The position numbers and the translations under genes were made by a program. 64,000 nucleotides of DNA from Ochrobactrum chromiisoli (GTDB lineage Bacteria; Pseudomonadota; Alphaproteobacteria; Rhizobiales; Rhizobiaceae), in the NCBI RefSeq assembly GCF_026241335.1, contig NZ_JAPHAV010000013.1, forward strand, positions 44,206 through 108,205, written 5' to 3'. This document shows, piece by piece, positions 26,152-34,719 of this stretch; position 1 is the first letter of the stretch, and each line of letters begins with the position of its first letter. Below the pieces are notes generated by a model. It had not been told where the DNA came from. It did not search any database and saw only the letters and a list, made by a program, of their open reading frames with translations.

Positions 26152-26676
26152 ATGCCCAGGGAATTAATACCATTGCATGTCAATGACATTTCGGCTTTAG
26201 CGCGCAGCATCCGCAATGCATATTCCGAACGCGACAAGCCGCTTTCTCACGTCGAAATTTTGAATATCCTTGCAAAAGGCGCGGGATTCAAAAATTTCCA
26301 GCACCTGCGAGACGGTGCGAAAGAACCTGTGAAGGCAGATGTACACCCTATCATCAGTCAAGCGAATGTGGAGCGTGTAGCCCGCTGCTTCGATAAGGAT
26401 GGTGTTCTTACGCGCTTTCCAAGCAAACGTTCGGATCAGATATCGGTTCTATGGGTGCTTTGGTCTCGCTTGCCGGCCCGGACGAAACTGACGGAAGCCG
26501 AGGTGAACGCGCTGTTGAAATCCTGGCACAGTTTCGGAGATCACGCCTTGCTACGTCGCGAAATCTGTGATGCCGGTTTGGTATCGAGAACACGGGATGG
26601 CAGTGTTTACCTCCGCATGGAGCTGCCGATGCCGCCTCTAGCGCAAGCTATTGCTCGCCAGATCACCAATAAATAA
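26152..26676 (+). CDS. DUF2087-domain protein
   Basis: A 174-residue protein. The N-terminal half (DISALARSIRNAYSERD ... HVEILNILAKGAGFKNFQHLR) resembles the short domain seen in glyoxalase-superfamily-like small proteins. The C-terminal half matches DUF2087: RFPSKRSDQISVLWVLWSRL, then LTEAEVNALLKSW and DHALLRREICDAGLVSRTRDGSVY, a winged-helix-like fold often found in or near ArsR-type regulators. It is probably a small transcription-related protein. A GGGACC-type site precedes the ATG. The next gene, an alpha/beta hydrolase, begins 51 bp on. Confidence 0.65.
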   Translation: MPRELIPLHVNDISALARSIRNAYSERDKPLSHVEILNILAKGAGFKNFQHLRDGAKEPVKADVHPIISQANVERVARCFDKDGVLTRFPSKRSDQISVLWVLWSRLPARTKLTEAEVNALLKSWHSFGDHALLRREICDAGLVSRTRDGSVYLRMELPMPPLAQAIARQITNK

Positions 26677-26727
26677 CTCAACAGCTAATGTGCTGACGAA
26701 AGCAGCTATTGCTGCTGAGGAATTATC

Positions 26728-27531
26728 ATGACTAACTTTAAGACCGGCGTTTTGCTTGGAAGAATTCCCTATATTCGCATGGGTGATCAAAATGACCCTG
26801 TGATCGTGATCAATGGCGGGCAAGGTTTTGTCCGCAAACATTGCTTTGACAGGATGCTGCGCGATGCGAAGCGTGTCGCACGCATGCTGCCGCCAAAACA
26901 GGGCTTTATCCTGATCGGCTACGATCAGCAGCTCGACACGAAAGCAACAACTGAGACAATCGTGTCGGACTATGAGCGCGCTATCAGAGAACTGAAGGTC
27001 TCGGCGTTTTCGCTCATGGGGATATCCTATGGCGGACTGCTAGCGACAAGGCTTGCGGCAGCACGCGAAGGGTGGGTTAAGAGGCTGATTCTGGTGGCGA
27101 GCGCTCACCAGTTCAGCATGAATGGCAAAATCAGGATAAATCGACAAATCCAGTTCGCACAACGGGAGCAGTACTACGAGTTGATCAACGAATTTGCAGC
27201 AATATTCCGTAATCCCTTGTTGAACTTGTTATTGAAGATAAACCTCTGGGTTGACCGCAACAAACTTCCCGAAAAAATGAATTCCGGTGAAGTTATTGTC
27301 CGGTATCTTCAATTGATAATGCAGGCCGAGCCAGTCGATCTAAGCTCGATTACAGCACGGACATTGATTATCGGCGGGGAACTGGATCAGTTTTTTGGCG
27401 ATGGCATGATGGAAGCTGCCCAAAATGGTATCCCCGACGCTACGCTGCAGCTCCTTAGAGGGCAAACTCATATGGCCCCTGTTGAATGTAGCCAACCGTT
27501 TCGGAGATTCCTGACAAATTTTCTGGAATAA
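26728..27531 (+). CDS. alpha/beta-hydrolase
   Basis: A 267-residue protein with GAGGA before the ATG. VIVINGGQGFVR is the oxyanion loop region, SLMGISYGGLLATRLA holds the nucleophile Ser in GxSxG (about residue 101), GGELDQFFGDG supplies the acid and RGQTHMAPVE the His. Fold and triad are clear but the substrate is not. It forms a two-gene unit with the DUF2087 protein, ending at a strong terminator. Confidence 0.8.
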   Translation: MTNFKTGVLLGRIPYIRMGDQNDPVIVINGGQGFVRKHCFDRMLRDAKRVARMLPPKQGFILIGYDQQLDTKATTETIVSDYERAIRELKVSAFSLMGISYGGLLATRLAAAREGWVKRLILVASAHQFSMNGKIRINRQIQFAQREQYYELINEFAAIFRNPLLNLLLKINLWVDRNKLPEKMNSGEVIVRYLQLIMQAEPVDLSSITARTLIIGGELDQFFGDGMMEAAQNGIPDATLQLLRGQTHMAPVECSQPFRRFLTNFLE

Positions 27532-27547
27532 GCTGAATCCAGAGTGG

Positions 27548-27577
27548 TTAAGAAGCCCGCGTTTGCGGGCTTCTTAA
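27548..27577. terminator. strong bidirectional-looking hairpin
   Basis: A perfect 13-bp stem (27548-27560 with 27565-27577) and a 4-base loop, 17 bp after the hydrolase stop. The stem ends in A/T tracts on both sides, so it can act as an intrinsic terminator. Confidence 0.8.
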
Positions 27578-27605
27578 CGAAGACACACGAAGAAGATGGT
27601 GAAAG

Positions 27606-28421
27606 GGCACAGTTACCTTAACTCTGGCGCAAGCATAAGCTGCGAAAATAGGCCATGATCGAATCTCGTTCCTCACTTTATCACCGCCATCGTTTCCCTG
27701 CTGAGATTATCGCGGAGGCGGTATGGCTGTATTATCGCTTTCCTCTTAGCTTTCGCATGGTCGAAGATATGCTGGCTTACCGTGGGATCATCGTCACCCA
27801 CAAGACGGTACATGAATGAGCGGAGAAGTTTGGACGTGAATATGCCAATACGATCCGTCGCCGTACCCCACGTCTTGGTGATAAATGGCACCTTGATTAA
27901 ATGGTCATCACGATCAAGGGTGAGAAGCATTTTCTGTGGCGCGCCGTTGATCAGGATGGCTTTGTACTCGATGTTCTTGTTCAGAAGCGCCGTAACACCA
28001 GTGCTGCCAAGCGTTTCATGCGTAAACTTCTACGCGGCCAGGGCTGTTCAGCCCGCGTCATGGTCAGCGATAAGCTGAGATCTTATGGTGCTGCCAAACG
28101 AAAACTGGGGATGAGCGTTTGCGAGCATCGTCAGCACAAAGGCTTGAACAACCGCGCTGAGAATTCGCACCAGCCCATCCGACGACGAGAGCGGGTCATG
28201 AAGCGCTTTAAATCAGCACGACACGTGCAACGCTTCACATCGATTCACGACCCGGTCTACAATCTCCACTACTTTCCCCGCAACCTTCTCTCCTCAGCAG
28301 ACCATCGCGAGCTGCGTCAGACCGCCACAAACATGTGGCGTGAAATCGCATGCCTGAAAGCTGCATAATTTCAGCGTCATAGACAAAATTGCGGACTTGC
28401 TCAGGTTAACGTAACAGTGCC
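27606..28421 (+). mobile_element. IS6-family insertion sequence, 816 bp, inactive
   Basis: Ends read GGCACAGTTACCTTAAC inward from 27606 and GGCACTGTTACGTTAAC inward from 28421 on the other strand, similar to IS26-like ends. The length is typical. The flanking octamers (27598-27605 and 28422-28429) differ, so no target duplication remains. Confidence 0.82.
27655..28368 (+). pseudogene. IS6-family transposase with two in-frame stops
   Basis: One frame from the ATG at 27655 to 28368 encodes the whole transposase, but it is broken by TGA at 27817-27819 and TAA at 27898-27900. Family sequence continues without a shift across both. RHRFPAEIIAEAVWLYYRF and LSFRMVEDMLAYRGI open it, VSDKLRSYGAAKR and HKGLNNRAENSHQPIRRRER follow the second stop and carry the second Asp and the Glu of the DDE triad. 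The protein cannot be made full length without suppression. Confidence 0.85.
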
Positions 28422-28480
28422 CATGAACCGCCTCTGGATATCAGTGATACCGCGATCTATGCAACAAGGCCACTACCATC

Positions 28481-28759
28481 TCAATGATGGATCAGATTAA
28501 TTTTTAGTTTCGACCCTGTGGCCTCTGCGTACCGACGTAGTGTAGAAATGGACGGAGAAACTTTACCGCCTTCAAGCCGAGCAATGGCCGATTGGGTCGT
28601 GCCAATACGTTTTGCTACATCAGCTTGCGACATCTTTGCATCGGTTCTCGCTGTCACAAGAGCTTCGACAAGCGCAAACTCTCCATCCGCTTTTTCATAT
28701 TCCTTCCGGAATTCCGGATCATTCATGAGGCGCTGTTTTAGGTCTGAAATCCTAGTCAT
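28481..28759 (-). CDS. higA: HigA-type antitoxin (XRE helix-turn-helix)
   Basis: A 92-residue protein with a C-terminal helix-turn-helix: TDAKMSQADVAKRIGTTQSAIARLEGGKVSPSISTL. Its start overlaps the stop of the upstream toxin gene by four bases (ATGA), the usual sign of translational coupling. Antitoxins of this class bind and inhibit the partner nuclease and repress their own promoter. Confidence 0.82.
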   Translation of the reverse strand: MTRISDLKQRLMNDPEFRKEYEKADGEFALVEALVTARTDAKMSQADVAKRIGTTQSAIARLEGGKVSPSISTLRRYAEATGSKLKINLIHH

Positions 28760-29082
28760 GTTTTTACCTGCTTCATTCGCTGCTTTGCTAAATCTAAGGC
28801 GCTCTTAGGTGTCTTCTGCGATTTTTTGACAAAAACATGAAGGATAACAACGCGGCGTCCCGTAACACTAACGTAAAAACCCCGCGCAATTCCTTCCGTT
28901 GCTTTAGCGCGAAGCTCCCAGAGCTTTCCCTCCAAGTGCTTAACATGAGGTTCATGCAATTGTTCTAAGCCAACGTTCTCGACCATTTCCATCAAACGGA
29001 TGAGACGAGCCTGCAATCCAGCGGGGAGCCCCTCAATTTCAGCATCTACAGTGTCATCAAGCGTCTCAACTATCCATCGCAT
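28756..29082 (-). CDS. higB: RelE/HigB-type toxin
   Basis: A 108-residue protein of the phage-derived Gp49-like/HigB family. MRWIVETLDDTVDAEIEGLP, HVKHLEGKLWELRAK and GIARGFYVSVTGRRVVILHVFVKKSQKTP follow the RelE fold, with basic residues in the last strands for mRNA cleavage at the ribosome. Toxin precedes antitoxin, as in higBA. It may stabilise the mobile region. Confidence 0.82.
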   Translation of the reverse strand: MRWIVETLDDTVDAEIEGLPAGLQARLIRLMEMVENVGLEQLHEPHVKHLEGKLWELRAKATEGIARGFYVSVTGRRVVILHVFVKKSQKTPKSALDLAKQRMKQVKT

Positions 29083-29257
29083 ATCTGATATATAGCGTAA
29101 AAGAGATTGTATTACAAGCCGATATGATCACATTCAATCAGTGCGGAATGAAATGATTGATTTGTTCAACCGTACTGATCGGGACAGCTTGCAATATTTG
29201 ATAGCCAGCCAAAATTCTGTTTGGGGATATGGAGTTGCCCTCTCCCAATCGAGATAA

Positions 29258-30613
29258 TTACTTTCGTAAATCGAGAATATTGAGCTCACGCCAGATCCAC
29301 TCGAAACTGTAGGTTGCCATTGGGTCAGTGTGTTGATGACGAACAGCAATCTGGTTCTCAAGATACTTCAGCCATTCGACGAGTTTTTTACGCCCTGCGG
29401 CAGTTTTTGCAGCTTGGCGCGGCGTGATGTTACCCAGCATAGGAACGGGTTGATCTAGAGTTTCGCGATATTTTCGATCCAGTACCTGATGAACAATTTC
29501 GTGTGCAATGTCAGCAGGCATAGCTGCTTCTACATCTGTCGTATCGTCTTCGGTTTTGTCGGCCATTACCTGATTGACCGTACGAATTTCTGTCAGCGGT
29601 ACGCGGACGAGATCACCGAGTGCTTGTTTTACAAGTCCCATTCCAACTGCAGAACGTTCTGCAGAATTGGTCATCAGATGCATGAAACGGCCTTTGATCT
29701 CAATACTTCCCAAGATACGGTAGCCATCCTCAAGGTCGGTATCGAAAGAGCCAGCTTTGGGCTTGGATTTGTTCTTGGCTTTTGGCTTTACTTCTAGCCA
29801 GTTCCAAGATTTTTCCCCATCTTGCGACATGCCTGCAATCGTATTTATCTTTGCTGCAATGTCCTTCTGCGTCACGCCTGAAGCAATAGGGAAGCGAACA
29901 TCATGGAACATGAAATCGTGCCCATCACTATTCTGGATAGAGGGTATTACCGCGATATTCTCAAGTGCGTCAAACAACCATGAATGTGTAAAAATACGGG
30001 CCGCCTCATGCAGCTCATCGTCATCGAAGATTGGTAGCTTTTTTGTCTTCCTCTTTCCAAATACAAGACGAAAACCATCAAAGAGGTCATCACTTGCCTT
30101 TTGCGTGAATGGCAACAGAGAGCCCGCAAAGATATGCCTGCCCATGACAGGCACTATACGCGCAGCAATCCTATCCCATTGTTTTATCGATTTTGTAGCG
30201 CTGTGCTCATAGACCAGGATAGGCTCACCACCGCGAATGAGATCGCGCGCCAGAACCGATTTTCCTGGCACAATGTCGCTCATCTCATAAAGGCTTATAC
30301 GGGAATTGCGCAGCGCTTTCATATAGGCCTTCGATTGTGCGCTTTCCTTCCAGCCCCGACGTTTGAGATATTCGTCAACAATATTGCCACCCGGGACATC
30401 AAAATCCTGGGTCAGAAAATCTTCAAACGCACAGCCCCAAAGAATATCAGGCCATGCCTCACCGAGCATATCTGCGATGTCTTCAAAATCTATGTCGAAG
30501 GCGTCCAGAACAGGCCCAAGATGGTCACCAAATATCTCAGAAAAACAATCGCGCCATTCATCGCGGCTCAGAAACTTCATCAAGCCATCAAGCTCGTGAC
30601 CGACTGTCATCAT
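29258..30613 (-). CDS. uncharacterised 451-residue protein
   Basis: Not recognised with confidence. The N-terminal half is acidic and aromatic (MKFLSRDEWRDCFSEIFGDH, ILWGCAFEDFLTQDF). A middle block, SRISLYEMSDIVPGKSVLARDL followed by ILVYEHSATKSIKQWDRIAARIVP, has a repeated-strand look. A lysine-rich linker (about residues 280-292) precedes a C-terminal part with DIAHEIVHQVLDRKYRETLD and NITPRQAAKTAAGRKKLVEW. The GxTPRxAA..xxGRxKL motif recurs at the C-terminus of some SEC-C-associated and antitoxin-like proteins, but I cannot assign a role. It lies 103 bp after another unrecognised gene on the same strand and before a toxin-antitoxin pair. Confidence 0.6.
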   Translation of the reverse strand: MMTVGHELDGLMKFLSRDEWRDCFSEIFGDHLGPVLDAFDIDFEDIADMLGEAWPDILWGCAFEDFLTQDFDVPGGNIVDEYLKRRGWKESAQSKAYMKALRNSRISLYEMSDIVPGKSVLARDLIRGGEPILVYEHSATKSIKQWDRIAARIVPVMGRHIFAGSLLPFTQKASDDLFDGFRLVFGKRKTKKLPIFDDDELHEAARIFTHSWLFDALENIAVIPSIQNSDGHDFMFHDVRFPIASGVTQKDIAAKINTIAGMSQDGEKSWNWLEVKPKAKNKSKPKAGSFDTDLEDGYRILGSIEIKGRFMHLMTNSAERSAVGMGLVKQALGDLVRVPLTEIRTVNQVMADKTEDDTTDVEAAMPADIAHEIVHQVLDRKYRETLDQPVPMLGNITPRQAAKTAAGRKKLVEWLKYLENQIAVRHQHTDPMATYSFEWIWRELNILDLRK

Positions 30614-30682
30614 TCTTCTCCATGTTCGGGCTGTGACACGCTTTGTATAGGCGTGCTGAACCGACGCATAAAGTAAAAATCA

Positions 30683-30706
30683 GGCGGCAGCAGAAAATCT
30701 GCCGCC
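30683..30706 (-). terminator. intrinsic terminator of the 329-residue protein gene
   Basis: An 8-bp GC-rich stem (30683-30690 with 30699-30706) followed on the minus strand by TGATTTTTA. It lies just after the stop at 30717 and before the 451-residue gene, so the two genes are probably separate transcripts or attenuated. Confidence 0.65.
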
Positions 30707-30716
30707 CAATGTGTTA

Positions 30717-31706
30717 TCAAATCAAATCCATATGCTCGAGAATAACATTTTCGATGACAGCGATGAGACGTTTGCAGTCCTGAGCATTTTCATTTCGAAT
30801 GCAGTAAAGCTCAGTTGCCTGGCTGATATCGCATTTCTCACCCGTACCATAATCAGTGTAGCGGTCGATAATATCCGGATTGATGTTTTTGCGCTCAAAA
30901 TGTGCAATGGCATCTTCCGTCTTGCGCCATTCTATCCAGCTACATGATGACAGCTTTCTCTGAAACCTGTTGCTGAACTGCTGCCGGCTCATGCCTTTTG
31001 GAAGGGTAACGCGAAGCCCTCGTGTTAGAGCGCGAACAGGACTATTCTCATGCAACGTTTCAGGGATATAAATTTGAAGCGCAGAATATTCGTCATATCC
31101 CTCATCTTGCACCGGCCAATCGCCATTGATCTTATAATAAGATCCGTATTGGTCTTTGCTTTGCTGCTTAATACGATCAGCAATCCTATCCTGCGCACAC
31201 TCGCCAACCTTAAAGATCGGAATACTAAGCTGGCCTTTGAGATGTTTTAGACCCGGACATCCTGCGATATAGATGTCGCGAATAATCCCAGCCTCAAAAT
31301 TGGCTGAGAACGCTGCGGAACTCAGAATGGCGCTTGTATCAAGGATGAGATCCTCACCGCCAATGACTGGCCATTGTGTTTGATATTTTGACGATACTTT
31401 TGATGACGCGGGAGACGGCAGCAACAATTGCTTCGTGAACGCTTTGTCGTTTGCAGTTTCCGCCGGAGCGGCTTCGTTGCTGGCTGCTGATGATGTCGAA
31501 ATTCTTGCATAATTGGTTTCCTGGTGCATTGGATGAGGGATAGAAAGGCTCATATGGAGCGGTTTTGTGCTTTCAAAGCACAAGCCTGCTGGCAGCGGCA
31601 GAACAATATCGGTTTGTCCCAGCTGAATGCGCATGTTGACAGTTGAAGTGTCATCGCCAGCTTCAAAGCGAATGTTAAGCTGGATGTTTGGTATTGCGGA
31701 TGTCAT
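30717..31706 (-). CDS. uncharacterised protein with a possible GIY-YIG-like segment
   Basis: A 329-residue protein, not recognised. The first third is beta-rich with a Ser/Ala-rich linker (about residues 66-95). In the middle IIRDIYIAGCPG, then IPIFKVGECAQDRIADRI and KDQYGSYYKI resemble the Y-x-I ... KIG ... R pattern of T5orf172/GIY-YIG-type nuclease cores. The similarity is weak and the spacing irregular. The last third has LTRGLRVTLPKGMSRQQFSNRF and ends in an acidic helix. It sits in an AT-rich accessory segment with the 451-residue protein downstream. Confidence 0.5.
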   Translation of the reverse strand: MTSAIPNIQLNIRFEAGDDTSTVNMRIQLGQTDIVLPLPAGLCFESTKPLHMSLSIPHPMHQETNYARISTSSAASNEAAPAETANDKAFTKQLLLPSPASSKVSSKYQTQWPVIGGEDLILDTSAILSSAAFSANFEAGIIRDIYIAGCPGLKHLKGQLSIPIFKVGECAQDRIADRIKQQSKDQYGSYYKINGDWPVQDEGYDEYSALQIYIPETLHENSPVRALTRGLRVTLPKGMSRQQFSNRFQRKLSSCSWIEWRKTEDAIAHFERKNINPDIIDRYTDYGTGEKCDISQATELYCIRNENAQDCKRLIAVIENVILEHMDLI

Positions 31707-32091
31707 GTATGTTAAGCTTTCTTTTTGTAGTTGATTGATTGTTTGTGTTTAGAGCTGACAAACCGCGCGCGAAGGCAGCCTTGAAACATCAAAGCTCCAG
31801 GCAGCAATTAGCGAATTGCGCGATATGTCTTTTTGGAAAGAGAGACTAAGACCGCTCAGCCCCGCGGGACAGGATGCTGATTAAATTGCGGCCATCTCAA
31901 AAATGCCGATCAGCATAAATGCAGTCAGCAAACTATCAGACGCACAGAATGCGGATGACAATGGCGTCTTCAGGAGGTTTCCTGAATTTGGAAAGAATAG
32001 CCTCAAAAAGGCAAAACGCGATCGTTGGTCAGACCGTGAGATTACATAGCGGGGTAAAAGAACCAGTCGGATACAATTAGCTTGAAATGGT
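31707..32091. other. gap with no convincing gene
   Basis: 385 bases between the 329-residue gene and the DUF736 gene. The only frames are short shadows. The promoter of the 329-residue gene must lie near 31710-31760, where the sequence is T-rich, but I could not fix its boxes. Confidence 0.4.
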
Positions 32092-32409
32092 TTAGAATGG
32101 TTTCGCCTTCGGGCGCTGCCAGACGAGTGCGTATTTACCCCGCTCATCCTTATCCAATAGGCGGGCATAGATGGGCGCTAAAAATGTAGGATCATCAAGC
32201 TTGACGGATAGGTAATCTTTCTCTGTATCAAGCGTTTTCCTACGCCAGGCAGAACCGACCACAAAGCTTTCCTTATAAATATCGAAATCGGGGCTGAATT
32301 CTCCTTTCTTCTCTCTTGGCCAAAATACCAAGTCAACGCTTTGGTCAATGAAATGTATCTGACCGACGAAGCTGTTACCTCGTAAATCAAACTCTCCAAT
32401 TTTACGCAT
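32092..32409 (-). CDS. DUF736 family protein
   Basis: A 105-residue protein from the ATG at 32409 (an earlier one at 32442 adds 11 unlike residues). The match to DUF736 runs the full length: KIGEFDLRGNSFVGQI, FSPDFDIYKESFVVGSAW, DYLSVKLDDPTFLAPIYARL, and KYALVWQRP. These small proteins are common on plasmids and integrative elements of Alphaproteobacteria and have no proven role. Confidence 0.82.
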   Translation of the reverse strand: MRKIGEFDLRGNSFVGQIHFIDQSVDLVFWPREKKGEFSPDFDIYKESFVVGSAWRRKTLDTEKDYLSVKLDDPTFLAPIYARLLDKDERGKYALVWQRPKAKPF

Positions 32410-33047
32410 GCTTGCTCCTATTATCTGGACGAGCGAAAGCAAAAGGCCCAGATGAAGCTGAAACCTTCAAACCCTCCGCTCTCTGTGTAAAAAACTGCGC
32501 GCTTTTATGATCTCTCAAGCGCGCTAATCAATATTTTCGGGAAATCTAAACAAAAGAGATCGCAGATCGACCATCGTTCAAAACATATGAAATTAATTGT
32601 AGTATAAATGTTTATACATCTTTTAATCGTAATCCAGAACACAAACTTTCATAAGCAAAAAAATAACACACCTAATGGTAGGTCAATATTATAATTAACA
32701 CTAGTATGCGATATTTAATAATTGCTTATTGTAGGCCTAATTTATCATCGGACTGGCATATTCAATCGACACCCAAAATGAATCTTTAAAATCGCAGGCC
32801 TGCACCCGAAACCCAATCCTGCTGGCTTATATTTATACAATGGCGCTTTATCTCATTGTAAATGCACGTCCAGTTCCCAATCTCATAGAGACCAGTTCGA
32901 ATACCGCTTCGGCGCCAAAACACCATAATTAACCTGATGCGGAGAATGAGCCCTATCTTCGATAGATCAGCGTGATGAATCGATGCGGCCAGTTTGATTC
33001 AAAAGTTTCATTAGACGCGACGACTCGATCGCATCATCCTGCCCATT
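32410..33047. other. AT-rich gap
   Basis: 638 bases, very AT-rich between about 32530 and 32760, with no gene I can support. It separates the divergent DUF736 and WGR genes and may hold regulatory or replication sequences. Confidence 0.45.
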
Positions 33048-33290
33048 ATGGAAAGCCGCTCAGTAGATTACATAAAGCTCTATAGGGTCACCCGTGAACA
33101 AAACATGGCCCGCTTCTATGGCCTATCGGTTGAAAGAGACTTGTTTGGCGTTTGGGTTTTTACGCGCAACTGGGGACGGATCGGCAGCAGAGGGCAATTT
33201 AAACACCAGAGCTTTGAGACGGAGCATGCTGCAATCCATATGCTGAATAGTTTTTACACGCGAAAGCTACGGCGCGGTTATCATCTGTAG
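33048..33290 (+). CDS. small WGR-domain protein (second copy)
   Basis: An 80-residue protein consisting of one WGR domain: MARFYGLSVERDLFGVWVFT, RNWGRIGSRGQFKHQSF and FYTRKLRRGYHL. It shares the plan and key residues of the protein at 5325 (NMxRFY, LFG, NWGRIGS/HWGRIGS, RKGY/RRGY) though the sequences have diverged. The paralogues flank different mobile elements 28 kb apart, suggesting they travel with them. Its function is unknown. Confidence 0.75.
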   Translation: MESRSVDYIKLYRVTREQNMARFYGLSVERDLFGVWVFTRNWGRIGSRGQFKHQSFETEHAAIHMLNSFYTRKLRRGYHL

Positions 33291-33536
33291 CTGCAATTCC
33301 AAAAGCCTCAGCAGCGTGTCATGCCCCTCACCTATTAGCGCTTTCTTCATTCACGCCAATAATTGCGTCTGGCATAATGTGGCTGTCGCCCTCCCCCATT
33401 TCGTAAAGCCATACGGATCTGCAAACAAATTCACATTGAGCGCACTACCCTTTAGTTCGAAAATCCTCTGCAACATTAAAAGCTGCCAGTATAAATCTTC
33501 ATTAAAATCACCTCTGACAAAATTGAAAAGTTAATA

Positions 33537-33594
33537 TGCTGCCACGCGATAGCGTGTTTCTGGGGCTTGAAAAGCCCAGAAACGCAGCATTTTT
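33537..33594 (+). ncRNA. three-way-junction fold with T run (sRNA or terminator candidate)
   Basis: An outer stem (TGCTGC 33537-33542 with GCAGCA 33584-33589) encloses two hairpins: CACGC-GATA-GCGTG (33543-33556) and an 11- to 12-bp stem with one bulged G (about 33557-33583, tip GAA). TTTTT at 33590-33594 follows. The structure is compact and could be the 3' part of a small RNA or a complex terminator. No transcript evidence is available. Confidence 0.4.
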
Positions 33595-33620
33595 AGCCTC
33601 CGTCAGGACGAAATACGTTA

Positions 33621-33649
33621 TCAAAAGTGGCGTGTAGCGCCACTTTTGA
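33621..33649. repeat. perfect 12-bp hairpin
   Basis: TCAAAAGTGGCG (33621-33632) pairs with 33638-33649 around a 5-base loop. With T/A tracts at both stem ends it can terminate transcription either way or extrude as a cruciform. Confidence 0.55.
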
Positions 33650-34446
33650 GGTATTGAGCCCTCCGAAATTGGGTGGAAAGGCACCTAACACATCCCAATT
33701 TCTCTTAATTTGACCTAATTTAAGGTCTGTTCTTTGACCCAGTTTTAAAAAGTATATCGGTTAAAATTACCCATCCTTTTTGCGAGACTTACTGAGCTCT
33801 TTACTTAAGCTCTTAAAGGGCCAAAACACCACCTTACAGGGATTTTTCCGCGCACCGCGCAGTAACAATACACAAGCCCTCATTTTTGGCCATAAGAGCC
33901 CTGCGCTGAAAGCGCTGATATTCTTGCGAAATCTTCCATTTCACAAAAACATTCCGGAAATTGAAGCAGAATTTATAAAAATATGAGTAAAAAAGACCAG
34001 AGATACCCTTAATTCCGAACTTTTAAAATTTAGGATAGTGGCCAAGAAATTTTTCAATGAAGGTTTTTTACACGTCTTTGGCCTAAGCGTAATTGTTTCA
34101 AAACGCATATTTTTAGCCATCTATCCATTTTTGTAATTTTTCGGAAATAAGAGCTACCTGTTTAGGATTACTTGGGTAATCTTTGAGATGCCGAATTGGA
34201 TTTTTGATGAAATTGGCCAATCTGATGGCTGATTTTGTTATCTGAAATTTGTATTATTCGGAAACAAGACCTTCGCAACGATGAATAACGTGGCTTTTTT
34301 GACGATTGATGCTGGGAAAATCTGCTATCTTTTTGTAAGGAAATGTGCCGATCTTGAACGCTTAGAAGCAGTTGGAATTTATGCCTTTGGTAAACCGTAC
34401 CGCTGAAGTTGAGCCTGAAAAGGCTTAAGCTACAGCGTCCAGAAAA

Positions 34447-34681
34447 GAGATGCAGAGCCGTCTTGCCGAGTTTATCACAAGGCTCGACTTCGTCATTATG
34501 GACGAGCTTGGCTATCTTCCGTTCGCCCAGGCCGGCGGACAGTTGCTGTTCCACCTCATCAGCAAGCTCTACGAGCGGACTTCAATCATCGTCACCACAA
34601 ACCTGACGTTCGGCGAATGGCCGACTGTCTTCGGCGACGCAAAAATGACCGCCGCTCTGCTCGACCGGCTTACCCATCATT
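34447..34681 (+). pseudogene. istB: IS21 helper ATPase IstB, internal fragment
   Basis: [31 protein letters not shown] (Walker B region), then [38 protein letters not shown]. The N-terminal half with Walker A is missing and the C-terminus is cut at 34681 by the Tn3 terminal repeat. It is unlike the other istB piece at 57298. Confidence 0.82.
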
Positions 34682-34719
34682 GGGGTCAGAACAAGATTTG
34701 TTCCCCCAGACACGCTAAG
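34682..34719. repeat. left 38-bp terminal repeat of the cryptic Tn3 element
   Basis: Starts GGGGTCAGAACAAG, ends ACGCTAAG, and overlaps the last five bases of the resolvase gene. Confidence 0.9.

Larger units (their letters stand above)
33291..34446. other. long AT-rich gap with strong secondary structures
   Basis: About 1.15 kb with no gene I can support. Short frames exist (33780-33986, 68 codons; 34281-34406, 41 codons) but neither resembles a known family. It holds the three-way-junction motif (33537-33594) and a further perfect hairpin (33621-33649), so it may be a non-coding RNA, replication or attachment region. Confidence 0.45.

Noticed and set aside
30101..30676. 191-codon plus-strand frame opposite the 451-residue gene.
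   Set aside because: Antisense shadow of a better-supported coding region, with no family features.
33780..33986. 68-codon frame in the AT-rich gap.
   Set aside because: Composition and lack of a start signal do not support it.
34060..34080. GGTTTTTTACACGT looks partly like the inverse of the repeat at 5601-5638.
   Set aside because: Only about 13 bases agree and the rest does not align; likely chance in AT-rich DNA.
34281..34406. 41-codon frame starting MNNVAFLTIDAGKICYLF.
   Set aside because: It is too short, without a ribosome site or known relatives; kept only as a remark in the gap entry.
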